Shown here piece after piece: positions 1 to 11,057 of a DNA stretch of 64,000 nucleotides. The stretch is from positions 1,426,001 through 1,490,000 of the forward strand of contig OX595993.1 of the NCBI GenBank assembly GCA_951394045.1. Direction: 5' to 3'. The notes beneath the pieces were generated by a model. That model was not told where the DNA came from. It searched no databases and saw only the letters and a program-made list of their open reading frames with translations. A program made the translations under genes and the position numbers. The DNA is from Nitzschia sp. DOCU1 (Eukaryota; Bacillariophyta; Bacillariophyceae; Bacillariales; Bacillariaceae). Numbering within the stretch: the first letter of the stretch is position 1; each line of letters starts with the position of its first letter.

Positions 1-936
1 GTCGTCGTCGGATGACGACGACTCAAAATCAAACGAATCTTCTATCCTCGACTCTTTTCTTGACCGCAAATGCCCCAATATGTCCTCGTCATCGTCCGAT
101 GGGTAGTCAGTAATGACAGTGTTACATCCTGGACATTTGTTATCATCGTCGCCATCTCCGAACTGAATGTCGGCGCAATGGTCATGGAAACAGCCATTAC
201 AATGTGGGCAGCGAAAACAATCGGCAACTTCCGCTTGAGGAATACTTTGATGGCACCATATACAATCCATGCTACTCGTCGGCACAGAATCAGTGGATTT
301 AGAGGAATCGTCATCTTCATCTTCATTTGTTTGTTTGGAAATGTGGGTGGTTTTCTTCTTTTGCTTGCCCCGAACAGGGAAAAATGGCATTTCTTCTACC
401 GACGACACAAGCTCAACACCAATATCTACGGCATCCTCCACTGGCTGCACAGTAATCCTTTCATAGGCAATCTTGGTTGATTCAACAAAGAAGAATAGCC
501 GGAGACTGCGCTTCTCAAACAGATCCGGGCACTGCATCAGCATTGTCTTGAGGATTTCCAGCTGTCCTCGCAGACCCCGTTTGCGTTTTAGCTTCCGCGC
601 TACTGCATCTCCAATCGCAGCCCGCACAGCCAAGGATCGATCACAATGTTGCCAGGCCCACTCAAACTGGAGTGCCATTTTTTGCGTTGAAAATCCATGC
701 ACAATCACCGCAAATTCCCATGGCCGGCCCGCCCGTTTGGTTCGTCTCGCTCCTCCATGCTTCAAACAGCCATTGTGTTGTCGAATACGCCTATGAGGAT
801 TGACAGTAAAGCCAACATAAGTTTTGTAGGGATGTTTGGGGTCTTGAGAACGTAGCAAGTAGCAGTGAAAGTGTTCGGCGGTGCAAGAGGAGGACGACTC
901 TAGAGAAGTCGCGGCAGGATTTTGTGACTGACGCAT
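1..936 (-). CDS. SLX1: SLX1-type structure-specific endonuclease subunit, 3' end outside window
   Basis: SLX1 is the catalytic subunit of SLX1-SLX4, which cuts branched DNA such as Holliday junctions and flaps in the nucleus. The frame is open from ATG at 936 to the window edge, 312 residues visible. Residues about 24-100 form a GIY-YIG nuclease domain: CYLL at 25-28, TYVG at 39-42, the Arg-rich helix at 49-52 and the likely metal-binding Glu92 in FEWAWQ. Residues 225-272 hold paired Cys/His (CIWCH, CFRCPHC, CFHDHC, KCPGC), matching the C-terminal RING/PHD-like finger of SLX1. A long acidic Ser/Asp tail follows and continues outside. No intron is needed. The domain order is diagnostic for SLX1. 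Confidence 0.88.
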   Translation of the reverse strand, partial: MRQSQNPAATSLESSSSCTAEHFHCYLLRSQDPKHPYKTYVGFTVNPHRRIRQHNGCLKHGGARRTKRAGRPWEFAVIVHGFSTQKMALQFEWAWQHCDRSLAVRAAIGDAVARKLKRKRGLRGQLEILKTMLMQCPDLFEKRSLRLFFFVESTKIAYERITVQPVEDAVDIGVELVSSVEEMPFFPVRGKQKKKTTHISKQTNEDEDDDSSKSTDSVPTSSMDCIWCHQSIPQAEVADCFRCPHCNGCFHDHCADIQFGDGDDDNKCPGCNTVITDYPSDDDEDILGHLRSRKESRIEDSFDFESSSSDDD

Positions 937-1998
937 GACATGAAACGTCGTCGGATTTTGGGGTTCTATCCGGGTGATATCGGCTGATTCTTCGAATGAT
1001 CGGCGGGTCTATAGCAAGCAAGTTATCAATCAAATGAAAGTCGCTTTTGATCTCGACCAGATTGCACTATTCAAACTGGGTCAGCGATGTACTAGAGGAT
1101 TGTCTTCTTTCCACAGAAGTATGAGTCTCGGTCAATCATCGTCAAAATCAAAACCAAGAAAAGGCAACGGCACAAAACCGACAAACAGAAACATGAGGAT
1201 GGCCGAGACACGGATGTGGCCAGTCACGAAGAAGCAGCGTCCTTCCGTCGTCTCTCCGACATCGGACGCTCTCGACCATCCGTCAGGCGAGGCTTGGCGA
1301 TCCCGCTAGTCGTACGAAACAAGAGAGGGCGTGCCGTCTCGGATCGCTGGCCACCGATGCGAGGTGGCCACCTCCCGATCAAACGCAAGTTGGCGCCCAA
1401 AACGGTTGGTGCGCGTTCGCGATCGCCGTTCAATAACGCTCTTCTTTTTGGGATATACAAGGTGCACTACATAGACCGTTGAATGCGGGTGTTCTATGTG
1501 ATTTCCTAAGTAATTAAATTTCAACGCATCTATGCCTGCCGATCGCTTGAAGTTACTTAGACACGCGAATACCTTTGCACATGCGAGATTTTTTGCCCGA
1601 ATTCGTTTGTCCAGAACTCTTTCACAGAACCCAACAACAACGCCGCTGCTCTATTGCTGTCGCATTTCACGGTAGCTACAGTTGTCTTGATTGATCAACG
1701 TCTCTACATGTAAGTCCCCTTGGTTGTCTATGCTGCAGATTGTTTTTGTTGTTTCAAGACCATGGCGGTTGTCTTATCAATGCCATGGTTGTTGATTTCT
1801 CGAGACGACGTGCTCCTGCGCGCCCGTCGAGCTTCTTCGGATGTCAACGGCTATGCATTGGCTGTCTGCTCGCTATTGGAACTCGAAAAATCGACACATC
1901 GCTCACACGGATGCCTTTTGCACATTTCACTCTCTGTTGACCTCGTTTGCTAGAAAGACAAACATACACACACAATAAGTCTCAAGCAAAAGTCCACC
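937..1998. other. intergenic, about 1.06 kb, no supported gene
   Basis: Only short overlapping open frames occur here and none shows a recognisable domain. The last 100 bases before 1999 are rich in CA and CT runs (acacacacaa just before the start codon), consistent with a 5' UTR of the downstream secreted-protein gene. The rest presumably holds the divergent promoters of that gene and the SLX1-like gene. Confidence 0.5.
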
Positions 1999-3760
1999 AT
2001 GAAGTTCCTGAGCCTAGCTGTTGCTGCCCTTGTGGGCATGACTGAGGCAAGAAAGAATATTTCTGCCGATCAGATGAAGTCTCGAATCCAGAAGGGTCAA
2101 TTCAATAAGGAAACCTTGATGCGAGGTGCCAAGCCTTACGGCGCCGCCACCGCCCGTATGCTCGAGCAAGACCAGGAGTTCGAAATCAATGGACTTTACA
2201 GCGTTGCATTCAGCAGCTGCGTGTCCATGACGGTCCAAGACGAGGATCTGTTGGCTGACGGCTACATCACCTACGCCCAGAACGGTCAGCTTGTGGCTGA
2301 GAAGTCGTACATCATTTTCACTGCGTGCAAATCGTCCGACTGCTACTACCAATCGGATGACCAAAAGATGACTTTTATCACCGACATTGCCACCTTCTTC
2401 CAGTCCTTTGCCGATTTCTTGCCTAACCAGGTGGAGAGCTACTGCGAGGGCTGCAACCAGAACTATGACTACTGCATGGGCAACTTGGACGCCCAGTATG
2501 CGCAGGGCGATGACGGCGCTGCTGCTGCTGAAGACGCTCAGGGAGAGCAAGATCAGCAAGACGCTGAGCAGCAAGATGCCGAGCAGGAGGGTGAGCAACA
2601 GGATCAGCAAGAGCAGCAAGATCAGGCTGACCAGCAAGAGCAGGGACAAGAAGGCGAGCAGGAGGGCGAGCAAGCGGAGCAAGGACAAGAAGGCGAGCAG
2701 AACGGCGGCCGCAAGCTTCGCAACCTCTCCAAGGTCACGGAGCTTCCCTTCCGTCGCCTTGCCAACAACCAGGTTGTTCAGATGATCGACTGCGACATGT
2801 GCAACGCCTACGAGTGCTTCGCAGAGGAGAACAACCAGCAACAAGAAGGTGACGACGTCACGTATGAGTTCGAGGATGCTATGGAGTGGCTCGATGCGCT
2901 CAGCGGGTGCCAGCAAATGCAGGATGCCACCTACAACGATTTGGCCCTCTACGCTGGTCTCATCTGTAACGCGGACGGAACTGGTGTTGAGATTGGTGTC
3001 TTTATGGACCAAGACTGTACTTTGTATGCCCCCAAGCTTTCGTTCGGAAACTTGATGAGCGCATCCGACTCTCAGTACTATTCCATGTCCGAAGAAGTTG
3101 TGGAATACATGTTCACCAACGACTTTAGCTGCTACCAGCCTGACATCCAGTACACCAACCCCTACGAGTACCAAGAGCAAGAGGCGGAACAAAACCAAGA
3201 CGAGAACGCCAACGAGGAGTACCCTGAGGCCGCTGAGTGGTGCCAAAACTTGTACAATGGAGGTAAGTACGAAACGACGCCGATCAATTTCCAAGAACGA
3301 CCAGCATGCCTTTCTTCTAACTATTTCAATTTCTTTCTTTCGATCCGATTCAGAGATGCAAACTGTCAGCCTTTCCGACTGTGGCATGGACCAAAATGCC
3401 GAACAAAACAACCAGGAACAAGAGTATGATGACAATCTTGACACCTATGGATGGTACTCGTACCAATTGTCTCAGAACCAAGCCGAGGATGCTACTGAAG
3501 TCTGCAAGGTTATCCAGGGCTGGGACACGAAGCAAACCCACACCGTTTACGACAAGACCAGTGGTGGAACCCTCTACACCTACAAGAAGAACAAGGGCCA
3601 GAACTCCAAGAAGAGTGGCATGCGACCTGGTGGAGTTGCCGCTCTTGTCATCTTCATCGTTTTGGTGGCTGCCGGTGTTGCCGCCTTTGTCATGAAGAAC
3701 AAGAAGAAGGGAGACAAGCGCGCTCCTTTGATTTCCAGTACCGACGGAACCATGGCCTAA
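1999..3760 (+). CDS. secreted/type I membrane protein with Gln/Glu-rich low-complexity segment
   Basis: Two exons, 1999-3262 and 3354-3760, joined across a 91-bp GTAAGT...CAG intron in phase 1, give 556 residues. Residues 1-17 form a signal peptide (MKFLSLAVAALVGMTEA). Two lumenal Cys-bearing regions flank a run at about 178-234 built of QQD, EGEQ and GQEGEQ units. A single membrane segment lies at about 515-536, followed by a basic cytosolic tail (KNKKKGDKR). Many Cys pairs (CSD-C, CEGCNQNYDYC, CDMCNAYEC) suggest disulphide-stabilised extracellular modules. I do not recognise a named family. The gene could encode a cell-surface or endomembrane protein; that is inference from topology. A 476-aa antisense frame over the same exon is a composition artefact. 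Confidence 0.85.
3263..3353 (+). other. intron of the Gln/Glu-rich membrane protein gene
   Basis: Donor GTAAGT at 3263 and acceptor CAG ending at 3353 with a pyrimidine-rich stretch before it. Removing it joins codon NNG to AG and restores an open frame into the membrane segment; reading through loses the C-terminal anchor. Confidence 0.85.
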
Positions 3761-4052
3761 GCAATCAATTAGTTGACCCGCCGATTTGGAAGCTGCGGGA
3801 CTGCGAGGGAAACTCCGCGCCGACGACCATTTTGTGTGACAATTAATTAATGGATGATCACCATGAACTGTCGAGTAATTGCATATTTAAGTTAAAACCA
3901 AATGACATTACATTGTGTGCATGTGTAGAACTTGGCACCAGGTACTAGTGTAGGAGTAGCGGAACCCCCATCCGATATAGATACTTCATGACTCCTACAT
4001 GTGGCCGAACTCTGTTCTGTAGTGAAGTCCTGTGGACGATCATCCATGATCG

Positions 4053-5144
4053 CTATTGCATATGATGGTATCTAAGTGCCTCCAGGGTGTAGCCCGGTGG
4101 CTTGCCCGACAGATTTCGATCGACATACAAAAAGACAGTCAGTATCCACCGAGTGCCTTTGGAGACGGGATAGCCACCATGTGTCAGCCCACCGGCAAAG
4201 CAAAGCACCGTTCCAGCTGGCCCATTCAGGACATCTTGCGTACACGCTAAAAACAACCCCCCATCGTGGTAGTCCACATCCATATCATTCAAGGCAATGG
4301 TCAAGGACCATAATGATTCATCTTGATGCGGTCGAAGGGAACTAAAGCCAGGCTGCTGTTGTTTTTGTTGGGCGTCGTCATTATCGCCATCATACCGTAC
4401 AATGAAACAATCTTGTACACGCCATTCGTTTGGTTCAATCTGGACCTCAGGCGAAACCACTTGGCTAAGATAGGGAAATAGGACATTGTGAAAGGAACGG
4501 CGGACCCACTCGCGGATGGGACGATCCAAGTCAAAAACGGGGACATCGCAAGTGGGTGCATGAACGTGACGATTGGTTGTCCAACCGATCCTATTGGTGG
4601 TATCGATTGCGGATTGTATCAACTGTCGGCACGTTGCCGGTGGAATGATAGGATGTTGCGTGGCATGGACCAAGCGTGTACGTGGACCTGAGGACATGCC
4701 TTGTGGATAGTCTCGAATCGCATCTGGAATGGCACTTGGGGGGACATCCATGGACAAAAGTTCGAGAGTGGGTGGTAGCTCTAGCTCTGGTGGTGGACTT
4801 TTAGCAGTAGTCAACGATTCGGTTGTGACGTCAGCGGGATCATTGTCTGTTCCATGAAAGGTTTGAAAGACCTTGGCGTGGTGCCTCAGTCCTTCGTCGT
4901 TTGGGCAGCATTCCGATCCGTAGCAAAAGATCCGACGTGCTTCTGCAAATTCGCCGGCGTCCAATTGCAGTTTTCCTAATTGTTTCCACAAAGTCGGTCG
5001 TTTCGAGTCTAAACGCAACTGCTGCAACAGCCCCTCAATAGTCGGCGGTGCCGACGATGCCAGCGATACATCCGCCGCCAACGCCAGTAACAAAGCCACG
5101 AGCAGAATCCACCCGGTAGCAGCGTGCCTTCTTGACGCCACCAT
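4053..5144 (-). CDS. prolyl 4-hydroxylase-like 2-oxoglutarate/Fe(II) dioxygenase
   Basis: A 363-residue single-exon protein starting at ATG 5144. An N-terminal signal or anchor (about 12-30, ILLVALLLALAADVSLA) places the enzyme in the secretory lumen. Residues 35-95 look like a short helical TPR-type region. The C-terminal half is a double-stranded beta-helix hydroxylase: iron ligands His273 and Asp275 in the HQD motif, His322 in THGG, and Arg332 (KGTRW) for binding the 2-oxoglutarate carboxylate. Family knowledge suggests hydroxylation of prolyl or related residues in glycoproteins using O2 and 2-oxoglutarate; the exact substrate cannot be read here. It is convergent with the 3' end of the upstream membrane-protein gene, 292 bp apart. 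Confidence 0.85.
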   Translation of the reverse strand: MVASRRHAATGWILLVALLLALAADVSLASSAPPTIEGLLQQLRLDSKRPTLWKQLGKLQLDAGEFAEARRIFCYGSECCPNDEGLRHHAKVFQTFHGTDNDPADVTTESLTTAKSPPPELELPPTLELLSMDVPPSAIPDAIRDYPQGMSSGPRTRLVHATQHPIIPPATCRQLIQSAIDTTNRIGWTTNRHVHAPTCDVPVFDLDRPIREWVRRSFHNVLFPYLSQVVSPEVQIEPNEWRVQDCFIVRYDGDNDDAQQKQQQPGFSSLRPHQDESLWSLTIALNDMDVDYHDGGLFLACTQDVLNGPAGTVLCFAGGLTHGGYPVSKGTRWILTVFLYVDRNLSGKPPGYTLEALRYHHMQ

Positions 5145-5551
5145 CCGATCGCTCTGTCACTCTTATTTGCAGAGGCTTTGATGCAGAGTCAGAACAGCAA
5201 GCTGATCTACGGTGTGGCCATCTTGTGTGGATAATCCATTTATTTTATGGACGCAGGCATTGAAGAGAGCGGGACGGAGACAAAGATCCGTCATCGTCGT
5301 CTTCAGATCTTTTTTCTGGATATTGCGAATGGGGATCATCAGTGTGCGCGCCGGGCGTGCATAAATTCGACTCAAATGACTTGCGTCATACATTTTGGTG
5401 CATTTGATTGGCTGGTTCTTCAGCGATTTTTTTCTGACACGTTCAAAGGCGGAAATGCGAGACCCGAGCGGCAACTTGAAATGCAATCAACACCTTCTTC
5501 GCATTGAGGAATCCAGTTTGTACCATTGTTCGAGAGAGTAATGATGAAGCG

Positions 5552-6724
5552 ATGACAATGGCATCGCTGGCTGGTAAAGTACGTCCTTCATTCGGTTTTT
5601 CAGGGGCGGGGTTTCTGACGTGTTATCATCTCGGAGTGGCCGAGTGTTTGCTTCGGCACAAAAGGCTCCCCTCGCCAGGAGAGTTGCCAGCAGATGACAC
5701 TACGGCTCCTATTGTGACAGGAGTCAGTGGCGGGGCTTTGGTAGCAACGGCAGTTTCCGTGGGAGTACAGCCGGAAGATGGAATGAGAGCGACGTTGGCC
5801 ATTGCAGAGCAGACACGAATAGCGGGGGGAGTCCTAGATCATTTACGACCAGGGTAGGTAACAACAGCACGGCATTTGCGCGTCGAGTTGAAATGTTGAA
5901 TAACCCATGCACATATCAGTTTCTCTCTTATTGACGAGGTAGATAAAGCTATTGCGATTCTGGTGAAAGACGTGGATGAGGAATTCGCCTTGCGACGCAT
6001 TGATTACGGACGGCGTCTACGCATTGGATTGACGGACAGCAGAGCCTTTCCTCGATTCCGAGGAAATCCGAATGCCTATGTATACGTGGACCACTATGAC
6101 AGCCTGGAGGAGATCCTAGCAGCTTGTATCTTGAGTTCGTATGTACCCGGACTTACAGGACCCTTATCCGAACGTACCTTGGGCAGCAATGACGCGGTGA
6201 GGCGAGCCAACATCATCTTGTTGAACATGACCGAGAAAGGATCCGCGAAGAACTCCTTTGGAGAACCTGTACGCAACAATCATGACATCCTGGCGCACCA
6301 TAGTACCTCTAATGGTCCCATAGTTTCTCCGAGCCACATCAGGTTTTGGGACGGGGGATTGGCCAATTTATTCCCCGTCGTGGACGAGCATACGTGGGTT
6401 ATTACACCATTCCTGGGGCAGTTTCCCAACCCGACAATATGTCCCTCTGCTATCTCGAATTTACCATTTTCAAAATCGACTTACAGTCGACCTTCACTGT
6501 GTTTGGAAAATTTGCGTACCATCCGTTATATTGCCTTTTCCTCGGAGAGCACGGCACTTGAATCATGGTTTGAGAAAGGGTTCAATGATGCCAACGCATA
6601 CCTGAAACATGGGGAGACGACCAAAGCCAGCTCTTCGTTCCAGGTCATGGCCAACCAGGCATTGGCTCATGGCCTTTCCGAAGTTTGCGCCAACGTGCGT
6701 CCACAGCCGACACAAGGATTATGA
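5552..6724 (+). CDS. patatin-like phospholipase
   Basis: Exons 5552-5853 and 5920-6724 (66-bp GTAGGT...CAG intron) encode 368 residues. The patatin fold is clear: a Gly-rich oxyanion loop GFSGAG at 14-19, nucleophile Ser59 within GVSGG at 57-61, and the catalytic Asp245 in DGG. Patatin-like enzymes use this Ser-Asp dyad to hydrolyse acyl chains of membrane phospholipids or storage lipids. The layout (GFSGAGFL plus HLGV just after) is like the PNPLA/ATGL subgroup, so triacylglycerol lipase activity is possible. I chose ATG 5552 (MTMAS); no upstream ATG is in frame. No signal peptide is evident. All three active-site elements are intact. Confidence 0.87.
5854..5919 (+). other. intron of the patatin-like gene
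   Basis: GTAGGT at 5854 to CAG at 5919, 66 bp. Unspliced reading hits TAG at 5855. Splicing joins the Gly codon to PheSerLeu and restores frame. Confidence 0.85.
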
Positions 6725-7046
6725 CGACAAAAGACATTTGCCAACGCCATTTCGGACGCTTCCACCATATGTTGCACCACTTTCGATTCTGCGCTGCGTG
6801 AGAGGATGGTCTGGTGGTGGAATTCTTCCAAGACCTTGAGCCGTGGTATTTCAAGACCTGCCTCGCCCGCGCGTTCAGTACCACAGTGAACATTCCGATA
6901 CAATGTCCGTGGAAATTGGAAATTGCTAAATCAATAATTCTAGGTGCCATGCTTTCAATAGAGACCGCCGTGCTCTATGGTTGTTCCCCGCCCTATTCAC
7001 AACCCTGCTTTGTCCACTCGCTCCATACAGCCAAGGACAACATTCA
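6725..7046. other. convergent intergenic spacer, no gene seen
   Basis: About 320 bp between the convergent lipase and PEX6 stop codons. Short frames here lack domain similarity. It presumably contains both 3' UTRs. Confidence 0.5.
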
Positions 7047-9635
7047 TCAATAGAAAACGTCGCCATCGTGCTCGATGGGCCCCACCACGTTGACGCTGTA
7101 TTGTTCTCTGAGGCGTTCATACCGGTCTAATTCGTCCTTTGTCACGCTGGGTGTGACGTGCTTTGCTGCCTCCAGGAGATCGTCAAGGAGGATCGTTGGA
7201 GTGCACTTCTCCACGTCCCAAGTCTCCAGAATATCATGTAGCTCCACCTGATGCTGGACCGCTTGCGATGCCGCCTCGTGTTCTTCATCTGCTGCACGAC
7301 ACAATCGCTCGACTGCCTGCAACAGCGCGCCCGAAGCAATGGTGGAGAAATCCGCCCCCGTAAGTCTCTCCGGCAGCCTGGCCACCACCGCTTTCGATAC
7401 TTCCAAGGGGTCTCCCTCGAGCTTCAACTTATGCAATTGTGCCGCTAGAATTCGAGCGCGCTCAGCAGGATCCGTGGCGATTCCCAAGTACACCGAGCGA
7501 TCTAGACGGCCTGGCCGCAACAAACTCGGATCCAGTAGATCTGGCCGATTGGTTGCTCCCATCACAAAGACTCTCGCAGGAGACGAAGTCGTGTCGCCAT
7601 CCAACTCGGCAAACAAAGTCGCAACAACGCGTTCCATTACGCCCCCGCCGTCCCCAACTCCTCCTCGTTTCGGTGCTAGACTATCTAACTCGTCAAAGAA
7701 TAGGATCGATGCTGATAACGGGGCATTTTGTTCGGCGGCATCTCGGGCCGATTGAAACACCCCCCGAATATTCGCCTCGCTCTCCCCAACGTAACTGCCA
7801 AGCAACTCTGGCCCCTTGATAGACAGAAAAGGCAAACCACACTCCGTAGCAACAGCTTTGGCCACCAAGGTCTTTCCAGTGCCGGGAGGACCTATGATTA
7901 TAATTCCAAGGTAAGGATACTTGGCAATGGCGTAACACATAGGCCAAACACACAAAAACAAAAATCACTCACCGTAGAGGAGGATGCCTGATCTACCGCG
8001 TCCCTTTGGAAAAAGGTGAGGATGCTTGAGTGGAAGCTCGATTGCGTCCATAATCTCGTCCCGTACGTGAGCCAAACCTCCCACATCTTCCCACCTAACC
8101 TGCGACACGGAGGCGGAGCGCGTTTTCCTACGTCGGGAATCATCTTCTTCGCACAACTTTTGGATAAGCCGGTACGCTTCCTCTGCATCCTTAATGTCTG
8201 CAACTTCGTGATGAATCCTTCGTATTTCGTGATTGCTTCGACCTCTAAGTAGGTCCATGGTAGGGTCATTGGACAACGCGCCTTTCCACAGAAACCTTGT
8301 GTACTCTGCATTAGGCGTGGACAAGGAAATTGAGGGGAAGACCAGCTTTTCCATCCAGGCTCCTGATTTTAATGGCGATGTCGTCGAGAGTACCACAATT
8401 AATGGACATGTGTAGCGGCGGTCTAATTGCCCGTTGCTACTTGGGTCATGAGGTCCCCGAGAGCCTGCAAGGAGGCCGGTTGGCCTACTGGCTAATGATT
8501 GAATGAGCTTACCCCAAATACGCTCTTCTTGCTCATGACGCAATGGATCATCATTGATCGACAGTTCAGCATCTAAATCATATAGATGCAGCACGCAAGG
8601 TTCCATCCGCATCTGTTGAATTTCATCCAGTGCCGCCTGGAGGCCAGCAAGCTGATCGACTAGTGACCCCGTACGAACATTGTGACCCACAGAGTGAGCA
8701 AAAGCCGCCAAACCCCGCAGAGACCAGCAATTGCGTCCAGCGCGCTGTGCAGCAGTTTCGACGGCTACGCAGAGGTCATGGTCTGCATTCGTTCCAACCA
8801 CATGCAGAATGCGCTCCTCAGGGCGTCCCTCTGGTGCAATCTCAAAGGCTCGCACTAGCTCGGAAAGATTAGGATGAGGCGGAACCATGAAGTCTTTGTT
8901 TGGGTTAGATTGGTAGAAGCTGCGCTGCGATATCAAGCAGGGCAAGCGCGGCACGACGAAGTCTCCCTCCAGTTTGGTACTGTCAAGATGAAAAGTAGTA
9001 GCGTCCGACGTCGTGAAAACAGACGGGGTAGACTGGTTTGATCCCTCTATTGGCTCCACAACAAGCACATGATAATAGCAAATCCGCCCAGAAGATGGGT
9101 CGTACACCGATACCAGATGCAAATGCTGAATCAAAGTGCCTGAACCCGGAAAGATCCAGTACTCTGCCGATGAGTCACTATTTCCGAGACGGGGCCATTC
9201 GGCTGGTCGTCCCAACGGCCGCAGTATAACGTGAGATGCAGGCTCTGGAATTTCTTCTGACAATTGAATCACACAAATGGCGCCCAAAGAATCGAAAATG
9301 CCCAAATTTGCAGCTACAATGGGTGGTACAAAGATTCTGAGATCCGGCAACTCGTCTTCTTCGGCTTCGTCATCAACGACGTCATCGACGAAGGGTTCCT
9401 CTTTTAGAAAAATACGAAGTTTCACCCCTGCCGTCGTCGTCAATCCAAAAGAAAGCCAAGCAAGGGCGCCTTCTTGTATCGACAAGGCAACAAGGACATC
9501 GGCCGTGACCCAGCCGACACTGCAACACTTCCGATGCCGCGGAGGTGCTTCGTTTTCCACATGCAGAACAACCTCGGTCTTTTTCGCGGATGTTTGGGTC
9601 GATCGACAAAAATCACTGACTCGAAACAGCGTCAT
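7047..9635 (-). CDS. PEX6: peroxisomal AAA ATPase PEX6
   Basis: Exons 9635-7973 and 7891-7047 joined across an 81-bp GTGAGT...TAG intron give 835 residues. PEX6 pairs with PEX1 to form the hexameric ATPase that pulls the import receptor PEX5 out of the peroxisomal membrane. The C-terminal D2 module is strong: the second AAA region opens with WEDVGGL, Walker A GPPGTGKT at 555-562, the PEX6-like stretch GPELLGSYVGESE, Walker B FFDELDSLAP near 619-628, and the second region of homology ATNRPDLLDPSLLRPGR. The N-terminal 500 residues are divergent and the D1 nucleotide motifs are hard to see, as is usual for PEX6. The protein is shorter than animal PEX6. The intron sits between Tyr-Gly and Pro-Pro of Walker A. 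Confidence 0.9.
7892..7972 (-). other. intron inside the PEX6 Walker A motif
   Basis: Minus-strand donor GTGAGT at 7972 and acceptor TAG ending at 7892. Splicing rebuilds the GGT glycine codon of GPPGTGKT; unspliced, the ATPase module would be lost. Confidence 0.88.
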
Positions 9636-10011
9636 GACATTGTTTGTGCCTGCATTATTTTCCGATTGATTTGCACCTTGGAGACCTTTTTGATGGTAGT
9701 AGCTGTAATAATGGATTGCAGACTCAAGACCGAAAGCGTGAGCAGCTATGGGTCCCGACGCCTAAATAATGGCGCGCCGGGCCGCCACCGTGCGCGCACG
9801 CACAGCTGCAAGGGATTTTACACGAGCGCATCGCGACGAAATCCGATGACCATGGCGCAGCTTGTTGTTGTTCATATCCTTCAAACAAAAGTGATCTTAG
9901 ACATCATCATATCTGGCGCCGTCGCAATATATTGTCCACAAGACCCTAGTAGAGCCTATACTGCGAGCGCGCAAGCCAAGTCCCTGTGGTTCGTGAGATA
10001 CCGAAATTAGT
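9636..10011. other. divergent intergenic region, no gene seen
   Basis: About 375 bp between the PEX6 start and the start of the next gene. Open frames that enter from PEX6 are antisense shadows. It likely holds both promoters. Confidence 0.5.
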
Positions 10012-11021
10012 ATGATGGCATCATCGCAGCCTCTGGATCCTCCCTCCGACCTCACTAATCCGGATTTTCGGAGGCCGCTGTGTTAAAGTCGGCGGCTAAA
10101 AATGGACTAGTTCAAATTGAATCAATCTACTGGTGGCACGAGTCGGCTCTTGCCCACCAACTTGGTCTTACCGACACTAAAGATCATGGAACAGCCCTTC
10201 AGCTTTTATCAAGAGTGGTGGAAGAAGTGAAGGCTCACCCACCGTATTCTACATGGCATTGTGCATCGCAAGCCTACGGTAAGAGCAAGCCAAAGTGGTT
10301 TTTATTCGGGTGTGCTGAGAGCAAGATCACTATGAAGGCACAGACTGCACTTTTGGCGGCAATTCAAGGCGCTCCCACCGCACGGATCAAAGATGAAACT
10401 ATTTCAAGGCGGCGGAAGGAAGGGTGGAAGCTCTGGGCCCTGGAGGAGCAATCGTCTGATCTATCGGTTGCAAATTTAACTCGGAAAGGGGTCCGGGCAA
10501 AAGATAACTCAAGAACACAACGTCAGAAAGAAATGGCAGTGGAGAAAGCGAGGCGACGGAGAAAGAATGACAAGACCATTGATGATTTTGTGAAAGAAGG
10601 GAAGAATCAAGTAATCAAGAACGATGACGACTGGGTGGATTTCTCTATGCAACAAGCTAGAGACCGCCGTAAGGAGTTGTCCACTCAAGCCTTTTGGAAG
10701 TCACAGTCGGTTGAAACATTGGTTCGGGTGTACAAACGAGTGTTCCCCGGGATAGGGGATGCAAAAAGCGAGTCCAAGACTGCCATCATTGCTGAAATTG
10801 CCAACTTTTTGAAGAAGAATAATCCAGATGCTATCAACATTGAAGCTGCCGTTGGAATAGAGAGAGGAGATGGTGACCAGACGAGTGCTTTTGGGAAACG
10901 AAGGGCGGCAATGATCAAACTTTTTGATCATTCAGAAGCCCTTATTGACCCACGTTACCAAACCACAGCACAGGAAGTGTTGAACGAAGCACATGACGAA
11001 GATGAACAAGTAGAAGAGTAA
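10012..11021 (+). CDS. unrecognised basic/helical protein with one-base frameshift near its start
   Basis: The main frame runs to TAA at 11021 but has no ATG at its 5' end. An ATG at 10012 opens a short frame (MMASSQPLDPPSDLTNPDF) that would continue smoothly into the main frame if the run TTTT at 10065-10068 had one more T; with that base the total is 337 codons including the stop. I therefore read one gene of about 336 residues with a one-base loss, real or assembly-derived. The protein has Trp-rich segments early (YWWHES, PKWFLFGCAESK), a basic stretch of KARRRRKNDK type, and an acidic C-terminus. I recognise no family. An alternative is a shorter start at an internal ATG. Confidence 0.55.
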
Positions 11022-11057
11022 ATAGTAGACTAACAAGTAGAAGAGTAACTAGTAGAC
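11005..11057. repeat. 26-bp tandem repeat spanning a stop codon
   Basis: Two copies of a unit beginning AACAAGTAGAAGAGTAA, at 11005-11030 and 11032-11057, differ at one base. The first copy encodes the last residues and stop (TAA at 11019-11021) of the upstream frame; the second copy is noncoding. It looks like a local slippage duplication. Confidence 0.8.

Noticed and set aside
937..1520. Basic open frames upstream of the Gln/Glu-rich gene
   Set aside because: They overlap on both strands with equal length and have no motif or plausible start context.
2014..3444. Antisense 476-codon frame over the Gln/Glu-rich gene
   Set aside because: It is the complement of a repetitive Gln/Glu coding exon, Leu/Val-rich with no domain, and the sense strand has a signal peptide, Cys pattern, intron and membrane anchor.
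9474..10010. Plus-strand 178-codon frame at the PEX6 start
   Set aside because: It overlaps the first PEX6 exon in antisense and begins with a non-ATG codon.
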